Notes: a model not told the origin generated them from the sequence alone. A stretch of 64,000 nucleotides of DNA from 66-474 sp035695065 (GCA_035695065.1 DASSEW010000031.1:1-64000), one strand, 5' to 3'; positions 1 through 8,265 are shown, numbered from the stretch's first letter. Program-made: numbers and translations.

Positions 1-79
1 CATCACGATGCCGCTTGCGGGCCGCGCGCGCCGGCGGCTATCCTGAACCGGACATTCATCCAGCCAGGGCCGTTGATCT

Positions 80-637
80 TTGAACCGCACCACGCCGCGT
101 CCCGGCACCGACCACCATCTGCTGATCCAGACCGTTTCCCCCGCGGCGCATTCGCCGCTGCTGGCGCTGGCCCGGCGCATCGCCGACGCCGGCTGCAACC
201 TGGTGGATTCGCGCGTGGCCACGATCGGCGCCGACACTTCCGTCGTGCTGCTGGCGCAGGGCGCCTGGGACGCGATCGCCAAGCTCGAGAACGCACTCAC
301 CCGCATCGGCCGTGACGAGGAAGTGCGGTTGATGCACTACCGCACCCAGCCGCGCGATGCGCAGACCCATCTGCTGCCGTACCTGGTCGAAGTGGTCGCA
401 TCCGACAAGCCCGCGGTGCTGGTGGAGCTGATCGATTTCTTCACCCGCCGCGGCATCAGCATCGAACAGTTGTCGTCCATGCGCTACCGCGCGATGCAGA
501 CCGGCGCCGACATGTTCCAGGCACAGCTCACCATCGGCATTCCGGCGGATACGCATATCGCCGCACTGCGCGATGATTTCCTGGAACTGTGCGACGGCCT
601 GAACCTGGACGCGATCATGGATCCGGTGAAGTTTTGA
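80..637 (+). CDS. gcvR: Glycine cleavage system transcriptional repressor-like ACT protein
   Basis: A 185-residue protein made of two consecutive ACT-type ligand-binding folds (about 10-80 and 95-175), the architecture of GcvR, which antagonises the activator GcvA when glycine is scarce. The second half shows the typical ACT phrase in which a beta strand is followed by DKPAVLVELIDFFTRRGISIE. The frame is closed by a TGA at 74-76, so the start is probably TTG at 80, preceded by AGGG at 67-70. It lies just upstream of bcp, the order seen in Xanthomonadales, where dapA is usually divergent on the left; an ATG on the opposite strand at 3..1 would fit a dapA start cut off by the window edge, but that is inference. 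The TGA stop is one base before a GTAG repeat pair. Confidence 0.85.
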   Translation: MNRTTPRPGTDHHLLIQTVSPAAHSPLLALARRIADAGCNLVDSRVATIGADTSVVLLAQGAWDAIAKLENALTRIGRDEEVRLMHYRTQPRDAQTHLLPYLVEVVASDKPAVLVELIDFFTRRGISIEQLSSMRYRAMQTGADMFQAQLTIGIPADTHIAALRDDFLELCDGLNLDAIMDPVKF

Positions 638-638
638 T

Positions 639-687
639 GTAGGGCGGACATCGTCCGCCGCAAAATTGGCGGGCCATCCCACCCTAC
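639..687. repeat. GTAG-headed REP pair (BIME-like) 1
   Basis: GTAG followed by the palindrome GGCGGACATCGTCCGCC, then a second inverted, degenerate copy ending in CTAC. It lies between gcvR and bcp and can fold into two hairpins on either strand. The structure matches GTAG-type REP elements known from Stenotrophomonas and relatives, which are mobilised by RAYT (REP-associated tyrosine) transposases. No RAYT gene is present in this window. Confidence 0.8.
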
Positions 688-696
688 GGAGCGGCA

Positions 697-1158
697 ATGA
701 TCAAACCCGGCAGCAAAGTCCCGAAACTCGCAGGCACCACCGCCGACGGCGGCACGCTGAAGCTCGCGGACCTGCAAGGGAAGTGGCTGGTCCTTTATTT
801 CTACCCCAAGGACAACACCACAGGTTGCACGCGCGAAGCGCAGGACTTCCGCGATCTGCATGCGAAGTTCAAACGCCGGGGCGCGCAGATAGTCGGCATC
901 TCGCGCGACTCTGAAAAATCGCACACCAACTTCGCCGAAAAATACGAGCTGCCGTTCCCGCTGATCGCCGACACCGACGAAACCTGGTGCAAGGCCTTCG
1001 ATGTGATCCACGAAAAGACGCTCTACGGCCGCAGGTTCATGGGCGTGGTGCGCAGCACTTTCCTGATCGATCCCGACGGCAAGCTGGTGAAGGAATGGCG
1101 CGGCGTGAAAGTGCCGGGCCATGCGCAAGCCGTGCTGGACAGTATTCCCGCCAAGTGA
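697..1158 (+). CDS. bcp: Thioredoxin-dependent peroxiredoxin, Bcp/PrxQ type
   Basis: A 153-residue cytosolic peroxiredoxin that reduces hydrogen peroxide and organic hydroperoxides. The peroxidatic cysteine is C44 in the motif YPKDNTTGCTREA, matching the PxxxTxxC signature. The usual resolving cysteine of E. coli Bcp, five residues further on, is replaced (Q49 at that place); the only other cysteine is C98 in DETWCKAF. The enzyme may therefore be 1-Cys or use an atypical disulfide. ATG start after GGAGCGGCA. It follows gcvR in the same direction, with a repeat pair between. Confidence 0.93.
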   Translation: MIKPGSKVPKLAGTTADGGTLKLADLQGKWLVLYFYPKDNTTGCTREAQDFRDLHAKFKRRGAQIVGISRDSEKSHTNFAEKYELPFPLIADTDETWCKAFDVIHEKTLYGRRFMGVVRSTFLIDPDGKLVKEWRGVKVPGHAQAVLDSIPAK

Positions 1159-1237
1159 CCAACCCTACCGTTTCCATTCCTGTCGCACGCGAGCCTGCTC
1201 GCGCGGCGGCATGCGTCGTTTCCACCGAGAGCCCCGG

Positions 1238-2626
1238 ATGACCCATCACGAGCAAGGCAAGCGCATCTACGCGCTGGACACCAACGTGCTGCTGCACGAT
1301 CCCACCTCGCTGTTCCGCTTCGAGGAACACGACATCTTCATTCCGATGACGGTGCTGGAGGAACTGGACGAGAAGAAAAAGGGTGGTTCGGAAGTGTCGC
1401 GCAACGCGCGCCAGGTCAGCCGCTTCCTCAACGAACTGATCCTGCGCGGCAACGGCAACGGCATCGCCGACGGCCTGCCGCTGTCTTCGCCCGAAGGCGT
1501 CAAGCTCAAGAGCGGCGGCGCAAATGGACGGCTTTACTTCCAGACGCGCACGGGCAGCGGCAACGGCAAGGCCGACAACCAGATCCTTTCGGCGGTGCTG
1601 GAGCTGCGCGAGCAACATCCCGATCGCGATGTCGCGCTGGTGTCCAAGGACATCAACCTGCGCATCAAGGCCACGATCTTCGGCATCCATGCCGAGGATT
1701 ACGAAAACGACCGTGCCCTGGACGATTTTTCGCTGCTGTATGCCGGCCACGCCGAACTGCCGGCGGATTTCTGGGATCGCCATCCGGAACTGCGCTCGTG
1801 GTCCGAGCGCGGCCACACCTATTACGAGGTGCAGCCGCACGAAGGCGAGGAATGGCAGCCCAACGAATGTCTGTACCTGCCCGGCGAGAACAGCGTCGAG
1901 CTGCGCGTGCTCGCCCATGAAGACGGCAAGACGAAGCTGGTGCTGCTGGAGGACCACACGCATCCCAACCACAGTGTCTGGGGCATCAGCGCGCGCAACC
2001 GCGAGCAGAATTTCGCGCTGAACATGCTGATGGATCCGGACATCGATTTCGTCACCCTGCTCGGCACCGCCGGCACCGGCAAGACCCTGCTGGCGCTGGC
2101 GGCGGGCCTGGCGCAGGTGATGGACCAGCAGCGCTACCGCGAGATCATCATGACCCGCGCCACGGTGTCGGTAGGCGAAGACATCGGTTTCCTGCCCGGC
2201 ACCGAAGAGGAAAAGATGACGCCGTGGATGGGCGCACTCACCGACAACCTGGAAGTGCTCGCCAATCCCGAGGAAGGCGGCTCGTGGGGCCGGCAGGCGA
2301 CCAACGACCTGCTCGCCTCGCGCATCAAGATCCGCTCGCTGAATTTCATGCGTGGCCGGACCTTCCTGTCGCGGTATCTGATCATCGACGAAGCGCAGAA
2401 CCTGACGCCCAAGCAGATGAAGACGCTGATCACCCGCGCCGGCCCGGGCACCAAGATCGTGTGCCTGGGCAACGTCGAACAGATCGACACGCCGTATCTC
2501 ACCGAGACGACTTCCGGCCTCACCTACGCCGTGGACCGCTTCAAGGCCTGGACGCATTCGGCGCACATCACCCTGCGCCGCGGCGAGCGCTCAAGGCTGG
2601 CGGATTTCGCTTCAGAAGCCTTATGA
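1238..2626 (+). CDS. PhoH family ATPase with N-terminal PIN domain
   Basis: A 462-residue two-domain protein. Residues 10-150 are a PIN-type nuclease fold, with the first acidic residue at D14 in ALDTNVLL and a second acidic cluster in the VLEELDE motif. The C-terminal half is a PhoH-type ATPase with Walker A GTAGTGKT at about 276-283 and Walker B LIIDEAQN near 386. PIN-PhoH proteins (PhoH2/YlaK type) act as RNA helicase/nucleases in species where they have been tested. ATG 1238 is chosen over upstream codons because the PIN domain begins directly after it. It is the third gene of the gcvR-bcp-phoH arrangement. Confidence 0.9.
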   Translation: MTHHEQGKRIYALDTNVLLHDPTSLFRFEEHDIFIPMTVLEELDEKKKGGSEVSRNARQVSRFLNELILRGNGNGIADGLPLSSPEGVKLKSGGANGRLYFQTRTGSGNGKADNQILSAVLELREQHPDRDVALVSKDINLRIKATIFGIHAEDYENDRALDDFSLLYAGHAELPADFWDRHPELRSWSERGHTYYEVQPHEGEEWQPNECLYLPGENSVELRVLAHEDGKTKLVLLEDHTHPNHSVWGISARNREQNFALNMLMDPDIDFVTLLGTAGTGKTLLALAAGLAQVMDQQRYREIIMTRATVSVGEDIGFLPGTEEEKMTPWMGALTDNLEVLANPEEGGSWGRQATNDLLASRIKIRSLNFMRGRTFLSRYLIIDEAQNLTPKQMKTLITRAGPGTKIVCLGNVEQIDTPYLTETTSGLTYAVDRFKAWTHSAHITLRRGERSRLADFASEAL

Positions 2627-2663
2627 GCGGTGGACGGAATCAGCAGAACGGTAAAGGCGAAAA

Positions 2664-2690
2664 TGGATTCCGGCTTTCGCCGGAATGACG
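2664..2690. repeat. Short palindromic repeat (GGATTCCGGC / GCCGGAATGACG type)
   Basis: A perfect hairpin with arms ATTCCGGC and GCCGGAAT and a TTTC loop, ending in GACG. A sister copy with compensated changes (ATCCCGGC/GCCGGGAT) sits at 17191-17217. It lies in the leader of thiD. Confidence 0.6.
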
Positions 2691-2698
2691 AGTTCCCG

Positions 2699-3508
2699 AT
2701 GCGTTCTCCGAGTCCCGAGTGCCGAGTCCCGAGTCCCGCAATCTGCCTCACCATCGCCGGCTCCGATTCCGGCGGCGGTGCCGGGATCCAGGCCGATCTC
2801 AAAACCTTTGCCGCGCTCGGCGTGCACGGCCTGTCGGCGATCACGGCCATTACCGCGCAGAACACGCGTGGCGTGCGCGCGATCCATCCGGTTCCTTTGA
2901 AACATCTGCGCGCGCAACTGGATGCGTTGTTCGAGGATTTCCCGATCGGCGCGGTGAAGACCGGCATGCTGGGCGATGCGAAAACCACGCGCTGCGTGGC
3001 GCGCGAACTCAGGCTTCGCAAACCGGCGTGGCTTGTGGTGGATCCGGTGATGATCGCCACCAGCGGCGCGCGGCTGCTGGATGCCGACGCGGTCCGCGTG
3101 CTCTGCGACGAGCTGATTCCGCTCGCCGACGTGTTGACACCCAACCTGCCCGAAGCCGAAGCGCTGTTGGGGATCAAGATCAAAACCGCACGCGACGGCG
3201 AACGCGCAGCGCAATCGCTGCTGGACCTCGGCGTGCAGGCAGTGCTGCTGAAAGGCGGCCACGCACGCGGGCGCGAAGTGGTGGACCTCTACGCTGACGC
3301 GCGCGGCACGATCGAATTCCGGCATCCGCGTTTGAAGATCCAGGCCCACGGCACCGGCTGCACGCTGTCGGCTGCGCTGGCGGCGAGCCTGGCGAAAGGC
3401 GCGACCCCTCGCGTCGCCACGCGCCGCGCAATCGGCTTCGTGCAACGCGCCATGCGAGCCGCTTACCGCCCCGGCGGCGGCGCGCTTCACGTACTCCGAA
3501 ACCCGTAG
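2699..3508 (+). CDS. thiD: Hydroxymethylpyrimidine / phosphomethylpyrimidine kinase ThiD
   Basis: A 269-residue ribokinase-like enzyme that phosphorylates HMP and HMP-phosphate in thiamine biosynthesis. It shows the substrate loop AGSDSGGGAGIQADLKT (about 20-36), KGGHARGRE, and the anion-hole/catalytic motif HGTGCTLSAA with C221. ATG 2699 gives a length close to E. coli ThiD. An earlier in-frame ATG at 2630 would force translation through a palindromic repeat, and a start slightly downstream of 2699 is possible because the first dozen residues come from a gagtcccgagt repeat. No TPP riboswitch is visible upstream. The stop codon TAG at 3506-3508 is part of a GTAG repeat head. Confidence 0.92.
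   Translation: MRSPSPECRVPSPAICLTIAGSDSGGGAGIQADLKTFAALGVHGLSAITAITAQNTRGVRAIHPVPLKHLRAQLDALFEDFPIGAVKTGMLGDAKTTRCVARELRLRKPAWLVVDPVMIATSGARLLDADAVRVLCDELIPLADVLTPNLPEAEALLGIKIKTARDGERAAQSLLDLGVQAVLLKGGHARGREVVDLYADARGTIEFRHPRLKIQAHGTGCTLSAALAASLAKGATPRVATRRAIGFVQRAMRAAYRPGGGALHVLRNP
2708..2738. repeat. Low-complexity gagtcccgagt tandem repeat
   Basis: Nearly perfect tandem units of 7-8 bases (GAGTCCC/GAGTGCC). The same unit, reverse-complemented, follows pilR at 63662-63683. Here it overlaps the presumed first codons of thiD. Confidence 0.55.
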
Positions 3509-3559
3509 GGCGGACACTGTCCGCCTTCACGCGGCAACGGCGGGCAATGCCCGCCCTAC
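3505..3559. repeat. GTAG-headed REP pair 2, supplying the thiD stop codon
   Basis: GTAG at 3505-3508, the palindrome GGCGGACACTGTCCGCC, a spacer, then GGCGGGCAATGCCCGCC and CTAC. The TAG of the left head is the stop codon of thiD. Confidence 0.85.
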
Positions 3560-3568
3560 TTCGAAGCC

Positions 3569-3628
3569 CGTGGGCGGACACCATCCGTCATTCGTGTGGC
3601 AACAATGGCGGGCAGTGCCCGTCCCACC
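3569..3628. repeat. Degenerate REP pair 3 (GTGG head)
   Basis: A diverged second copy directly after pair 2, with head GTGG instead of GTAG, imperfect palindrome GGCGGACACCATCCGTC, and the right half GGCGGGCAGTGCCCGTCCCAC. It is probably an older, decayed member of the family. Confidence 0.7.
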
Positions 3629-3666
3629 AACGCTTTAGAATGGGCCACCTTTACCCGTCCGACACC

Positions 3667-4602
3667 ATGGCCCTCGCCATCCGCCTTGCCGTATTCGCCG
3701 TCATCCTGCTGTTCCTGGGCTGCGCCTGGGCGGTGCACCTGCGCAGCCGCGTGCGCCTGCACTGGCGCAAGCAGCTCGGCGGCCATGCCATGTTCTTCGC
3801 GCCCTACAACCTGCTGATGTACGCGTTCTCGGCGGTGCCGGCCGGTGCGTATCCTGATCGCTCGCGCTTCGCCGAACTCGATCCGCTGCGCGACAACTGG
3901 AAGACGATCCGCGACGAGGCCGCACATCTGTTCGACCAGGGTTTCATCCGCGAAGCCGAGCGCAACAACGACGCCAGCTTCAACTCGTTCTTCAAGGCCG
4001 GCTGGAAGCGCTTCTACGTGAAGTGGTACGGCGAGCCGCTGGCTTCGGCGCAGGCATTGTGCCCGCGCACGGTGGAGCTGGTGAACGCGATCCCGAACGT
4101 CAAGGCGGCGATGTTCGCGCTGCTGCCGCCGGGCGCCAAACTCAATCCGCACCGCGATCCGTTCGCCGGCTCGTTGCGCTACCACCTGGGGCTCATCACG
4201 CCAAACGCCGATACCTGTCGCATCTTCGTGGACGGCCAGGAATACTTCTGGCGCGACGGCGAGGACGTGATCTTCGACGAAACCTGCGTGCACTGGGCGG
4301 AGAACAGGTCCGACATGACGCGCGTGATCCTGTTCTGCGACGTCGAGCGACCGCTGCGTTCGCGCCTGATGGGCGCGATCAACCATCGCGTCAGCGCGTT
4401 CATGGGTCGCATCACTTCATCGCCCAATACCGACAACGAGCCGGTCGGTTTCATCAACCGGCTGTATGCGATGGGCCAGCGCAACCGCGAGCGCAGCAAG
4501 CGTTTCAAGCACGCCAACCCGAAGCTGTTCCGGCTGATGAAAACGGTGGGAATCGTGGTGCTGCTGTGGGTCGTGCTGCTGGCGCCCTGGCCGCTGCTGT
4601 AG
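3667..4602 (+). CDS. lpxO: LpxO-like lipid A / aspartyl beta-hydroxylase family dioxygenase
   Basis: A 311-residue inner-membrane Fe(II)/2-oxoglutarate dioxygenase. It has a TM helix at about 3-22, an aspartyl/asparaginyl beta-hydroxylase domain, and a second hydrophobic helix at the C terminus (about 292-310), the topology of LpxO, which hydroxylates the secondary acyl chain of lipid A. Iron ligands are predicted as H162 and D164 (NPHRDP) and H209 (HWAENR), with R219 placed to bind 2-oxoglutarate; the spacing matches AspH. ATG 3667 is preferred because the TM helix begins there. Two upstream in-frame ATGs exist, one inside repeat DNA. The TAG stop is the head of REP pair 4. Substrate assignment is by family only. 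Confidence 0.82.
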   Translation: MALAIRLAVFAVILLFLGCAWAVHLRSRVRLHWRKQLGGHAMFFAPYNLLMYAFSAVPAGAYPDRSRFAELDPLRDNWKTIRDEAAHLFDQGFIREAERNNDASFNSFFKAGWKRFYVKWYGEPLASAQALCPRTVELVNAIPNVKAAMFALLPPGAKLNPHRDPFAGSLRYHLGLITPNADTCRIFVDGQEYFWRDGEDVIFDETCVHWAENRSDMTRVILFCDVERPLRSRLMGAINHRVSAFMGRITSSPNTDNEPVGFINRLYAMGQRNRERSKRFKHANPKLFRLMKTVGIVVLLWVVLLAPWPLL

Positions 4603-4650
4603 GCGGGTCTTGACCCGCCGGGACGAATGGCGGGTTGAAACCCGACCTAC
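4599..4650. repeat. GTAG-headed REP pair 4, supplying the lpxO stop codon
   Basis: GTAG at 4599-4602 followed by GGCGGGTCTTGACCCGCC, then the inverted partner GGCGGGTTGAAACCCG ending in CTAC. The TAG is the lpxO stop. The palindrome core differs from pairs 1-3, so it is a distinct subtype. Confidence 0.8.
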
Positions 4651-4706
4651 GCGCGCACCCTTTCTCCTGCGCCGTGGGGAACAAATTCCGGCATCATGGC
4701 CGCACG

Positions 4707-4975
4707 ATGCTGCGGGGGAACGGGGTGGACGATCTCTGGCAGAGCCTGAGGCAACGCAAGCTGGTGCAGTGGGCGATCGCCTACGGCGCGTTCGCGTTCG
4801 CGCTGATCCAGGTGCTCGACGTGGTTGCCGGCAGCTATCACTGGCCCGACCGCGCCATGCACATCGTGTTCGGCCTGCTGGTGCTGGGCTTTGTCGTGGC
4901 ATTGATCCTGGCGTGGTACCACGGCGAGCGCGGCGCAGCGGATCTCGGGGCCGGAGCTGCTGCTGATCGCGCTGG
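4707..4975 (+). pseudogene. N-terminal membrane part of a frameshifted TPR protein
   Basis: The first 75 or so codons read VDDLWQSLRQRKLVQW followed by two hydrophobic segments and WYHGERGA, the conserved N terminus of a membrane-anchored family common in Xanthomonadales that continues with a transmembrane helix, a FlgO-like domain and TPRs. The reading frame is lost around 4934-4938: the continuation QRISGPELLLIALVL is present but in another frame, as if one GC unit had been lost from GGCGCGCAG (or one base gained). ATG 4707 or GTG 4725 (better spaced from GGGGGAA) could be the start. See the next entry for the rest. Confidence 0.7.
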
Positions 4976-6513
4976 TGCTGATCATCGGCGGCGGCTTGCT
5001 GTGGTATTTCGGGAAGCCCGGCTCGCCGGTCGCAACGACGAACACGCCCGCGAACGTGGCCAGCGTGCAGGAACCCGCGCCTGCCTCGTCTCCCGCCTCG
5101 ACGCCGTTCAACCCGCCCGCCGGCACGCTGGCGGTGCTGCCCTTCACCAACCTCAATGGCGATCCGAAGCAGCAGTATTTCAGCGACGGCATCACCGAGG
5201 AACTCACCAACGCGCTCGGCCAGAACGCCGCGCTCACGGTGATCGCCTGGGACACCGCATCGAAATTCCGCGACAGCCACGAGTCGCCGAATGCGGTGGG
5301 CGCGGCGCTGAATGTCGCCAATCTCCTGCACGGCAGCATCGAGCGCGAGGGCGGCGCGGTGCGGGTGATCGCGGAACTGGTGGACACCCGCACCGGCAAG
5401 CAGCTGTGGTCGGATCACTACGACGATTCGGCCGCCAACGTGTTCCAGGTGCAGGACAAGATTTCCGCGGCGATCGCGGCGGCGCTGAACGTGAAGTTCG
5501 CCGCGCTGCGCCCGGCGTCCCCCGTGAACCCCAAGGCGCACGACCTGGTATTGCAGGCGCGCGCCTTGATAGACGGCGCCCGCACCGCCGCGCCGATCGA
5601 GCAGGCTAGCGCTTTGCTGGAACAGGCCATCGCGCTCGATCCCGGTTATGCCGACGCCCACGCCTTGCTGGCGGGCGCATGGCTCGACCTGACCCAATAT
5701 TCCACGCTGACGCTGAAAGACGCGTTGCCCAAGGCGCGCGCCGAGGCCAACCAGGCGCTGGCGCTGGACCCGCGCAACGTGACAGCGCTGCTCGTGCTGG
5801 CCGACGACGATGGCGCTGAACACAAAATCGCGCAGGCCAGGGCCAAACTCGAACGCGCACTGGCGCTCGACCCCAGCAATGCCGACGCGCATCTGAATTA
5901 CGGCCTCGCACTGCCGACCAGGCAAGCGCTGGCGCAGAATCTGGAAGCGGTGCAGCTCGATCCCCGCAACGCCACCGCGCAGAGCAACCTCGCGGGCAGC
6001 TATGTGGACCTCGGCGAGTACGTGCAGGCACTGCCGCCCGCTTTGGCCTTGATGAAACTGACGCCGCACAGCGCCGACAGCGCGCTGGGCCTCGCACTGA
6101 TCTATTCGCTGCTGCACCGCCCCGAGGATGCGGTGAAGGCCTTCGATCTGGCCCAACCCGACACGCCGCTGGACAAGGCGCTGGTCGCGGCCGGCCGGCT
6201 GACCTATCAATCCGTGCTGGACCCCAAGCTGCACGCGCAGGCGCTGGCCGCGGTGGATGCGCTGCGCAAGCGCTTCGACCTTGATCCGCTTTCCATGGGC
6301 GACGTGATCCAGCTTGACCTCGCGCTGGGCCAGGACGACACCGTGCTGGAACTGCTGCCGAAGACATGCGCAGCGATGCCGGTCGGCTGCACCACCCTCA
6401 GCGTCAATCCGGCGTTACTGCCGCTGCGCGACAAGCCGGCGTTCCAGGCGCTGGTGAAAAAGTACGACACCGTCTCGCAAACGCCCGCGCCGGCATCCGC
6501 CGCGAGCAAGTAG
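4975..6513 (+). CDS. FlgO-like / TPR repeat protein, main part downstream of a frameshift
   Basis: Open for 512 codons. It begins in a transmembrane helix (LIIGGGLLWYF), then an Ala/Pro linker (about 18-45), a FlgO/TolB-N-like domain (about 48-165, starting LAVLPFTNLNGDPKQQYFSDGITEEL) and several TPR units (about 185-480). Such proteins usually carry the N-terminal helices encoded just upstream at 4707-4935, which are in a different frame here. GTG 4975 is only the first possible start in this frame; homology continues upstream to 4936. Either the gene is broken, or the product is restored by frameshifting, or the assembly has an indel. Function unknown; it may scaffold a periplasmic or cytoplasmic complex. 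Its TAG stop is a REP head. Confidence 0.65.
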   Translation: MLIIGGGLLWYFGKPGSPVATTNTPANVASVQEPAPASSPASTPFNPPAGTLAVLPFTNLNGDPKQQYFSDGITEELTNALGQNAALTVIAWDTASKFRDSHESPNAVGAALNVANLLHGSIEREGGAVRVIAELVDTRTGKQLWSDHYDDSAANVFQVQDKISAAIAAALNVKFAALRPASPVNPKAHDLVLQARALIDGARTAAPIEQASALLEQAIALDPGYADAHALLAGAWLDLTQYSTLTLKDALPKARAEANQALALDPRNVTALLVLADDDGAEHKIAQARAKLERALALDPSNADAHLNYGLALPTRQALAQNLEAVQLDPRNATAQSNLAGSYVDLGEYVQALPPALALMKLTPHSADSALGLALIYSLLHRPEDAVKAFDLAQPDTPLDKALVAAGRLTYQSVLDPKLHAQALAAVDALRKRFDLDPLSMGDVIQLDLALGQDDTVLELLPKTCAAMPVGCTTLSVNPALLPLRDKPAFQALVKKYDTVSQTPAPASAASK

Positions 6514-6553
6514 GGCGGACATTGTCCGCCGCAGCGGGCAGTGCCCGCCCTAC
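6510..6553. repeat. GTAG-headed REP pair 5, supplying the TPR gene stop codon
   Basis: GTAG at 6510-6513, GGCGGACATTGTCCGCC, then GCGGGCAGTGCCCGC and CTAC. It is a compact 44-bp pair of the same size as the one at 12215-12258. The TAG ends the upstream TPR frame. Confidence 0.85.
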
Positions 6554-6591
6554 GCCACTGGATTTCACTCCGTGAGGCAGGTTTACGCGAC

Positions 6592-7602
6592 CTATCCGCG
6601 CACGCGTTCCACCAGCGCATCCGCGAACGTTTCGGTACTGCCGCTGCCGCCCAGATCCGGCGTGACGCGGTCGTGTGCGGCGAGCGTTTCGCGGATGGCA
6701 TGGCGCACGCGCGTGCCGTGTTCGACCAGCCCCAAATGATCGAGCATGTCGGCGGCAGCCAGCAGCAGCGCGCAGGGATTGGCGATGTTGCGACCGGCGA
6801 TGTCCGGCGCCGAGCCGTGCACGGCTTCGAAGATCGCGGCGGCCGAGCCGATATTGGAACCTGGGGCCAGGCCGAGCCCGCCGACGAGTCCCGCGCACAG
6901 GTCGGAAAGGATGTCGCCGAACAAATTTGTCGTCACGATCACGTCGAACTGCCACGGGTTCATCACCAGCTGCATGCAGGTGTTGTCCACGATCATCTCG
7001 TTGAAGCCGATCTGCGGATATTCCTTCGCCACTTCGCGCGCCACGTCCAGGAACAGGCCCGAGCTGGTCTTCAGGATGTTGGCCTTGTGCACGGCGGTGA
7101 TCTTCTTGCGGCCGCGCTTCACCGCGAGTTCGAAGGCGTAGCGCACGATGCGCTCGGCGCCACGACGGGTGTTGCGCACGATCGACTGCGCGGTCTGGCC
7201 ATCGGCCGAAAGCGTCTGGCCTTCCTGCAGGTATGCGCCCTCGGTGTTCTCGCGCACGGTGATGATGTCGATGTTGTCGAAATGCGCCTTGGTGCCCGGC
7301 AGCGTGAGCGCGGGTCGCACATTGGCGTAGAGGTCGAAGCGCTTGCGCAGTTCAACGTTCAACGAGGAAAAGCCCTTGCCCACCGGCGTGGTCAACGGGC
7401 CTTTCAGCGCAATCCGGTGTTTTGCGATCGAGTCGAGCGTCGCCTGCGGCAGCAGCTCGCCGTGCTTTTCCAGCGCGATCATCCCGGCGTCCACGAACTC
7501 ATAGGAAAGCCCCGCGTCCAGCGCATCCAGCACGCGCAGGGTGGCGGTCATGATTTCCGGGCCGATGCCGTCGCCGCGGATCACCGTGATAGTCGTAGTC
7601 AT
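6592..7602 (-). CDS. icd: NAD-type isocitrate dehydrogenase (isocitrate/isopropylmalate dehydrogenase family)
   Basis: A 336-residue beta-decarboxylating dehydrogenase. It shows the N-terminal VIRGDGIGPEI motif, SSLNVELRKRFDLYANVRP substrate loop, ITVRENTEGAY, and the metal-binding segment NLFGDILSDLCAGLVGGLGLAPGSN. The serine in the SLN segment and the arginines of LRKRFDLYANVRP are as in isocitrate rather than isopropylmalate dehydrogenases. It is shorter than the E. coli NADP enzyme and resembles the mitochondrial IDH3 type found in Xanthomonadales. Start ATG 7602 has CAGGAG seven bases upstream. It catalyses isocitrate to 2-oxoglutarate in the TCA cycle. Homoisocitrate-type specificity cannot be excluded from sequence alone. 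Confidence 0.87.
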   Translation of the reverse strand: MTTTITVIRGDGIGPEIMTATLRVLDALDAGLSYEFVDAGMIALEKHGELLPQATLDSIAKHRIALKGPLTTPVGKGFSSLNVELRKRFDLYANVRPALTLPGTKAHFDNIDIITVRENTEGAYLQEGQTLSADGQTAQSIVRNTRRGAERIVRYAFELAVKRGRKKITAVHKANILKTSSGLFLDVAREVAKEYPQIGFNEMIVDNTCMQLVMNPWQFDVIVTTNLFGDILSDLCAGLVGGLGLAPGSNIGSAAAIFEAVHGSAPDIAGRNIANPCALLLAAADMLDHLGLVEHGTRVRHAIRETLAAHDRVTPDLGGSGSTETFADALVERVRG

Positions 7603-7624
7603 GCAAAAACTCCTGGCGTGACCT

Positions 7625-7683
7625 GTAGGGCGGACACTGTCCGCCGAATTCCGGCCAAAGGCGGCGGGCATTGCCCGCCCTAC
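7625..7683. repeat. GTAG-headed REP pair 6
   Basis: GTAG, GGCGGACACTGTCCGCC, a spacer of about 18 bases, then GGCGGGCATTGCCCGCC and CTAC. It lies between the icd start and the grxC stop, within the leader of icd. Confidence 0.85.
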
Positions 7684-7753
7684 AACACGCGCCGGCAAGT
7701 TCCGGCGCGGACAAACGCGCAATTATCCGCGATCGTGCCCCGTGCCGCCAGAT

Positions 7754-8011
7754 TCACGCGGCCAGCAGCTTTGCCAGCGTGCCGTCGTGCTCGGCCTTCG
7801 CCAGATCGTCGAACCCGCCGACGTGGGTGCCGTTGATGAAAATCTGCGGCACCGTGCGGCGGCCGCCGCTGCGCTCCAGCATGGTCGTGCGGGCGGCCGG
7901 GTCGGTGTCGATGCGGATTTCACGCCAGTCCAGGCCCTTGGCCTTCAGCAGGTTCTTGGCGGCGATGCAGTACGGGCACACCGCGGTGGAGTAGATTTCG
8001 ATGTCGGCCAT
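7754..8011 (-). CDS. grxC: Glutaredoxin 3 (GrxC)
   Basis: An 85-residue dithiol glutaredoxin with the active site CPYC at residues 12-15, the TVPQIFI cis-proline segment and the glutathione-binding GGFDDL motif. It reduces protein and glutathione mixed disulfides in the cytosol. The length matches E. coli Grx3. ATG 8011 is used. It is transcribed towards icd. About 58 bases upstream of the start is a sequence shared with the sucC leader (see findings). Confidence 0.95.
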   Translation of the reverse strand: MADIEIYSTAVCPYCIAAKNLLKAKGLDWREIRIDTDPAARTTMLERSGGRRTVPQIFINGTHVGGFDDLAKAEHDGTLAKLLAA

Positions 8012-8265
8012 GCAGGTTCGAGCGAGCTGTTGTTGATGGTGCGGCCGAGAGCGCCGTCCGTGGCTGAAGAGCTCCGTGGCCGCTTTTGGTCTAGCCCGTG
8101 GAGAAATCTCCAATCTGCCAAAGAGATTGATCCGGGTAGCGATCATGGACGATCGCACAAACACAGAGGCTGAACGCATGGCGCCCAGCACTGTCACCGG
8201 AACCGATCCCGCGCTAAGTTGTCGAACCAGGAGCGGTTGTTCCCCGCCGTGACCCACTTGATCCC
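8012..8265. other. Divergent intergenic region grxC / bepA-like
   Basis: A 254-base gap between divergent genes, so both promoters should lie here. The only recognisable element is GAGCTCCGTGGCCGCTTTTG at 8069-8088, repeated upstream of sucC at about 60377. No RNA gene or operator palindrome was seen. Confidence 0.5.

Noticed and set aside
2627..2698. Possible TPP riboswitch before thiD
   Set aside because: The leader is only about 70 bases, made of two known repeat types, and lacks the CUGAGA-type conserved core.
2708..2738. Possible CRISPR-like array (regular gagtccc units)
   Set aside because: Units are 7-8 bases in direct contact without spacers; no cas genes in the window.
4417..6234. 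Long open frame (about 600 codons) antisense to the TPR gene
   Set aside because: Arg/Gln/Gly-rich composition without domains; a typical shadow in high-GC DNA. The sense frame has a clear family.
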